From Gaiellasilicea sp035645095 (lineage in GTDB: Bacteria; Actinomycetota; Thermoleophilia; Gaiellales; Gaiellaceae): 24,853 bases of DNA. The translations under genes and the position numbers were made by a program. Positions 21,772 through 24,853 of this stretch are shown here, in pieces; within the stretch, counting starts at the first letter, position 1; every line of letters starts with the position of its first letter. The stretch is from NCBI GenBank assembly GCA_035645095.1, contig DASQNG010000114.1, positions 1 to 24,853 of the forward strand, written 5' to 3'. The notes under the pieces were generated by a model that did not search any database, was not told where the DNA came from, and saw only the letters and a list, made by a program, of their open reading frames with translations.

Positions 21772-22905
21772 ATGGCAGGCCCGAAGAAGTCCGTCGCGCT
21801 CTCCGGCATCGCCGTCGCCGACACGAGCATCTGCTCGATCGACCCGGACGAGGGCGTACTGATGTACCGCGGCTACGACATCACGGAGCTCGCCGAGCAC
21901 TCGACGTACGAGGAGGTGGCGTACCTCCTGGTCGAGGGCGACCTCCCGTCGCCGGAGCAGCTCTCCGAGTTTGCCGAGCAGCTGGCCGAGGCGCGGTCGC
22001 TGCCGCCGGCGGTCGTGACGATCGTGGATGGCAACGCGATGGATGCCTCCCCGATGGAGACGCTGCGCACCGCCGTCTCCGCGCTCTCCTTCGCCGACCC
22101 GGCCGAGAGCGCGACCGACCCGGAGCACGAGCACCGCAAGGCGATCGACCTGATCGCCAAGCTCCCGACGATCATCGCGCGCTACGAGCGCCGCCGCCGT
22201 GGGCGTCCGGCGATCGACCCGGACCCGTCGCTCGGCTACGCCGAGAACTTCCTCACGATGCTGCGCGGTGAGGAGCCGGCCGAGCGCGAGGCGCGGGCGT
22301 TCGAGGTGGCGATGATCCTGCACGCCGAGCACGAGATGAATGCATCCACCTTCACGGCGCGCGTCGTCGCGGGTACGAACGCAGACCTGCACTCCGCGAT
22401 CGTGGCCGCGATCTGTGCGCTCAAGGGACCGCTGCACGGGGGCGCGAACCAGGCGGCCATGCGGGTGTTCGAGGAGTTCGGCTCGGCCGAGCGCGTCCCG
22501 GACGGCGTGCGTGCCCGGCTCGAGCAGCGCAAGCCTCTCTACGGCTTCGGGCACCCGCTCTACCGCGCGATGGACCCGCGCGTGCCGATCCTGCGCGAGC
22601 TCACCGAGGAGTTCGCGGACGAGAGCGAGCCCGACTACCTCGCGATCGCCAAGGCAGCGGAGCGCGAGGCTCGCGAGCAGAAGGGGCTGTGGCCGAACGT
22701 CGATCTCTACTCCGGCGTGCTCTACCACTATCTCGGCCTGCCGACCGACCTCTTCATCCCGCTCTTCCAGATGAGCAGGGTGGCCGGGCAGGCGGCGCAC
22801 GTGCTCGAGCAGCACGCCGGCGGCAAGATCATCCGCCCGAGCGCCGAGTACGTCGGCGAGCCGCGGCGGCCCTACCCCGTCGGCGAGCGGGAGGCGGTGT
22901 CGTGA
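21772..22905 (+). CDS. Citrate synthase (copy 1, canonical catalytic residues)
   Basis: A 377-residue type II-like citrate synthase of the short bacterial group, condensing acetyl-CoA and oxaloacetate. Seen: MYRGYDITELAEHSTYEEVA (31-50), HEMNASTFTARVVAGT (187-202), the signature CALKGPLHGGANQ (215-227; His222), GFGHPLYRAMDPR (258-270; His261) and NVDLYSGVLYH (309-319; Asp311). The His/His/Asp catalytic triad is complete. Some members of this group are 2-methylcitrate synthases, but no prp genes are nearby, so a TCA role is favoured. ATG at 21772 is chosen over GTG 21766 because it suits the -10 at 21758. The stop overlaps the start of the second copy (GTGA 22902-22905). Confidence 0.93.
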   Translation: MAGPKKSVALSGIAVADTSICSIDPDEGVLMYRGYDITELAEHSTYEEVAYLLVEGDLPSPEQLSEFAEQLAEARSLPPAVVTIVDGNAMDASPMETLRTAVSALSFADPAESATDPEHEHRKAIDLIAKLPTIIARYERRRRGRPAIDPDPSLGYAENFLTMLRGEEPAEREARAFEVAMILHAEHEMNASTFTARVVAGTNADLHSAIVAAICALKGPLHGGANQAAMRVFEEFGSAERVPDGVRARLEQRKPLYGFGHPLYRAMDPRVPILRELTEEFADESEPDYLAIAKAAEREAREQKGLWPNVDLYSGVLYHYLGLPTDLFIPLFQMSRVAGQAAHVLEQHAGGKIIRPSAEYVGEPRRPYPVGEREAVS

Positions 22906-23987
22906 GCGACTTCAAGCCGGGGCTCGAGGGCGTCGTCGCGTTCGAGACCGAGATCGCCGAGCCAGACCGCGAGGGCGGCGCGCTCCGCTACCGCGGCGTC
23001 GACATCGAAGACCTCGTCGGCACGTACCGCTTCGAGCAGGTCTGGGGCCTGCTCGTCGACGAGCGCTTCGAGCCGGGGCTCCCGGAGGCCGAGGAGTACG
23101 CCGGCGGCGGCCTCACCGGCAACACGCCGGCCGACCTGCAGGCGGTCACGGCACGCGTCGGCTCCGAGTGGGGGCTCGGGAAGCTGATCGACATCTCCGA
23201 CGACGAGGCGCGCGAGGACCTGCGGCGCCTGTCGGCGCAGTTCATCTCGGTTGCCGCGCAATCGGCCAGAATCGCCGACGGCAAGCAGGACCAGGTCGAG
23301 CGCTCGGTCGTCGAGGGAGGCGCGTCGACCGCGGAGCGCTTCCTGCTCGAATGGCGTGGCGAGGCGGACCCACGTCACGTGCAGGCGCTCGACACCTACT
23401 GGATCTGCACCGCCGAGCACGGCCTGAACGCCTCCACCTTCACCGCCCGCGTCGTCGCCTCGACCGGCGCCGACTGCGCGGCCGCGCTCTCCTCCGCCGT
23501 CGGCGCCCTCTCCGGCCCCCTGCACGGCGGCGCGCCCGCGCGCGTCCTGCCGATGCTCGACGCTGCCGCCGAGTCCGGTGATCCGGACAGCTACGTGAAC
23601 GGCCTGATCGAGCGGGGCGAGCGCCTGATGGGCTTCGGCCACCGCGTCTACCGCGCCGAGGACCCGCGGGCGCGGCTCCTCCGTGGCACGGCAAAGGAGC
23701 TCGGCGCGCCCCGCTACGACGTCGCCGAGGAGCTCGAGCGGGCGGCGCTCGAGGCGCTCCGGAAGAAGTCGCCCGACCGGCCGCTCGAGACGAACGTCGA
23801 GTTCTGGTCGGCCGTCGTGCTCGACGTCGCGGACATCCCGCCCCAGCTCGCGCCCGCCATGTTCGCGTGCTCCCGCACGGCCGGCTGGTCGGCCCACATC
23901 CTGGAGCAGAAGCGGCTGGCGCGGCTCGTCCGTCCGTCGGCCCGCTATGTCGGCCCCGGGGAGCGCCCGGCCTCGTCGGTCGCGTGA
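22902..23987 (+). CDS. Citrate synthase-like protein (copy 2, Glu replaces the catalytic Asp)
   Basis: A 361-residue paralogue of the preceding gene. The fold signatures are present: ALRYRGVDIEDL (27-38), HGLNASTFTARVVAST (173-188), ALSGPLHGGAP (202-212; His208) and GFGHRVYRAEDPR (244-256; His247). At the position of the catalytic Asp it has ETNVEFWSAVVLD (297-309), so Glu300 replaces Asp. This NVEFW form is known in actinobacterial CitA-type (citrate synthase 2) proteins, so it is a subfamily trait rather than a local mutation. It may be a slower or different condensing enzyme, or a regulatory partner. GTG at 22902 overlaps the copy 1 stop, and its own stop overlaps the next start (GTGA 23984-23987), so the genes are translationally linked. 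Confidence 0.92.
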   Translation: MSDFKPGLEGVVAFETEIAEPDREGGALRYRGVDIEDLVGTYRFEQVWGLLVDERFEPGLPEAEEYAGGGLTGNTPADLQAVTARVGSEWGLGKLIDISDDEAREDLRRLSAQFISVAAQSARIADGKQDQVERSVVEGGASTAERFLLEWRGEADPRHVQALDTYWICTAEHGLNASTFTARVVASTGADCAAALSSAVGALSGPLHGGAPARVLPMLDAAAESGDPDSYVNGLIERGERLMGFGHRVYRAEDPRARLLRGTAKELGAPRYDVAEELERAALEALRKKSPDRPLETNVEFWSAVVLDVADIPPQLAPAMFACSRTAGWSAHILEQKRLARLVRPSARYVGPGERPASSVA

Positions 23988-24481
23988 CGCTCGCCGAGGC
24001 TGCGGCCGAGGCCGAGACCCTCGCGCAGGCGGGTGACCAGAAGGCGCTCGCGACGCTGCGCTCGCAGTGGGACGAGGAGGTCGAGCACGCGGCGCGCCAC
24101 GGCGACTACCGCATCCGCGCGCAGGCTTATCGCGCGATCGCGCAGTTCCGCTTCCGGCAGAAGCTCGAGCTCCTGCGCCGCGGCCTCGAGGACGAGAGCC
24201 CGGCGGCCCGAGGCTCCGCGTTGATCGCCCTCGAGAGCCTCTCGCGCACCCACCCCGGCGACGTGAACGCCTCACGGCGACTGCTGCACGACCTCGCGTC
24301 GGCCGACGCGAACGCCGCGGTGCGCAGGCTCGCCATCGTCTGCCTGAAGAACGGCACGCCGGAGCGGCAGAGCATCCAGCTTCTGAACGGGCTCGCGGAC
24401 GACGACGACCAGGACGCCGAGGTGCGGAAGACGGCGAGGGCGGTCGCGACGATGCTCCAGAAACGCGCGAACACGCGCTGA
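23984..24481 (+). CDS. HEAT-repeat-like helical protein, unknown function
   Basis: A 165-residue, all-helical looking protein. Seen: repeated helix pairs around YRIRAQAYRAIAQFRFRQ (42-59), SPAARGSALIALESLS (72-87), NAAVRRLAIVCLKNG (110-124) and DAEVRKTARAVATML (144-158), each with the Asp/Ala-x-x-Val-Arg...Ala pattern of HEAT/PBS-lyase repeats. Such repeats usually bind proteins. There is no signal peptide or membrane segment. GTG at 23984 overlaps the citrate synthase 2 stop by four bases, and its own stop shares one base with the purE ATG, so it is embedded in the operon. I do not recognise a named family; an adaptor or scaffold role is only a guess. Confidence 0.72.
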   Translation: MTLAEAAAEAETLAQAGDQKALATLRSQWDEEVEHAARHGDYRIRAQAYRAIAQFRFRQKLELLRRGLEDESPAARGSALIALESLSRTHPGDVNASRRLLHDLASADANAAVRRLAIVCLKNGTPERQSIQLLNGLADDDDQDAEVRKTARAVATMLQKRANTR

Positions 24482-24853
24482 TGCAGCCGCTCGTCGGCGT
24501 GATCATGGGGTCGCGCTCCGACTGGGAGACGATGCGGCACGCGTGCGAGACCCTGGCGGAGCTCGAGGTGCCCTACGAGCAGCGGGTCGTCTCGGCGCAC
24601 CGGACCCCTGACCTGCTCTTCGAGTACGCAACGACGGCGGTCGATCGCGGGCTCCAGGTGCTGATCGCCGGCGCGGGCGGCGCGGCTCACCTGCCCGGCA
24701 TGGCGGCGGCGAAGACGGCGCTGCCGGTGCTCGGCGTGCCGGTCGAGTCGCGGGCGCTGCGGGGCGTGGACTCACTCCTCTCGATCGTCCAGATGCCGGC
24801 CGGGATCCCCGTCGGGACGCTCGCGATCGGCCGCGCGGGGGCCGTCAACGCCG
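24481..24853 (+). CDS. purE: N5-carboxyaminoimidazole ribonucleotide mutase PurE (3' end outside window)
   Basis: The first 124 codons of purE, cut by the window end. The enzyme moves the carboxyl group of N5-CAIR to give CAIR in purine synthesis. Seen: VGVIMGSRSDWETM (5-18), phosphate-binding and catalytic residues in RVVSAHRTPDLLFEYA (35-50; His40), LIAGAGGAAHLPGMAAAKT (61-79), PVLGVPVESRALRGVDSLLS and IVQMPAGIPVGTLAIGRAGA. This is the class I (bacterial) PurE pattern. ATG at 24481 overlaps the preceding stop by one base (TGATG). A purK partner might follow outside the window. Confidence 0.95.
   Translation, partial: MQPLVGVIMGSRSDWETMRHACETLAELEVPYEQRVVSAHRTPDLLFEYATTAVDRGLQVLIAGAGGAAHLPGMAAAKTALPVLGVPVESRALRGVDSLLSIVQMPAGIPVGTLAIGRAGAVNA

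Overview
The window is very GC-rich, gene-dense DNA with many GTG starts. It looks like an actinobacterial chromosome, most likely a deep-branching soil lineage of the Thermoleophilia (Gaiellales/Solirubrobacterales) type. That placement is inferred from base composition, gene families and gene style, not from a marker-gene search. No rRNA, tRNA, CRISPR array, insertion sequence or phage gene was seen, and no gap between genes exceeds 300 bases.

Layout. Positions 2-3029 hold the 3' end of an acyl-CoA carboxylase biotin-carboxylase/BCCP gene, a coupled sucrase/ferredoxin-like Fe-S protein, and, on the other strand, a cupin/JmjC-type oxygenase preceded by a tiny Asp-rich protein. Positions 3064-3624 are a decayed ABC-transporter locus. 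Positions 3627-6457 (minus) carry an MMPL/RND exporter and a lipoprotein. Positions 6493-9148 (plus) are sucC and sucD with a methyltransferase gene between them. Positions 9247-13604 (plus) form an accessory, envelope-flavoured block: a secreted beta-helix-like protein, a soluble Ser/Thr kinase, a membrane-anchored repeat protein and a histidine kinase/response regulator pair. Positions 13616-16161 (minus) hold ahcY and a DEAD-box helicase. Positions 16321-17816 hold an aminotransferase, a LapA-like membrane protein and a four-Cys miniprotein. Positions 17954-21712 (minus) form the operon icd-mdh-SDR-PDZ/Lon protease. Positions 21772-24853 (plus) form a divergent operon of two citrate synthases, a HEAT-like protein and purE (cut by the window end).

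How the genes fit together. Five TCA-cycle enzyme types lie within about 17 kb: succinyl-CoA ligase, isocitrate and malate dehydrogenases, and two citrate synthases. The icd and citrate synthase operons fire divergently from a 59-bp gap. Genes inside operons are joined by GTGA stop/start overlaps (six cases), one probable CTGA overlap, and single-base overlaps. First genes of transcripts often lack a Shine-Dalgarno sequence and instead have a TANNNT -10-like hexamer 6-11 bases before the start, which suggests leaderless or near-leaderless mRNAs.

The observations most worth following are: the acidic miniprotein/oxygenase pair; a perfect TGAGA-N4-TCTCA palindrome placed about 80 bp before two envelope-protein genes; the methyltransferase inside sucCD; an SDR lacking the catalytic Tyr and Lys; and a second citrate synthase with Glu where the catalytic Asp is expected.
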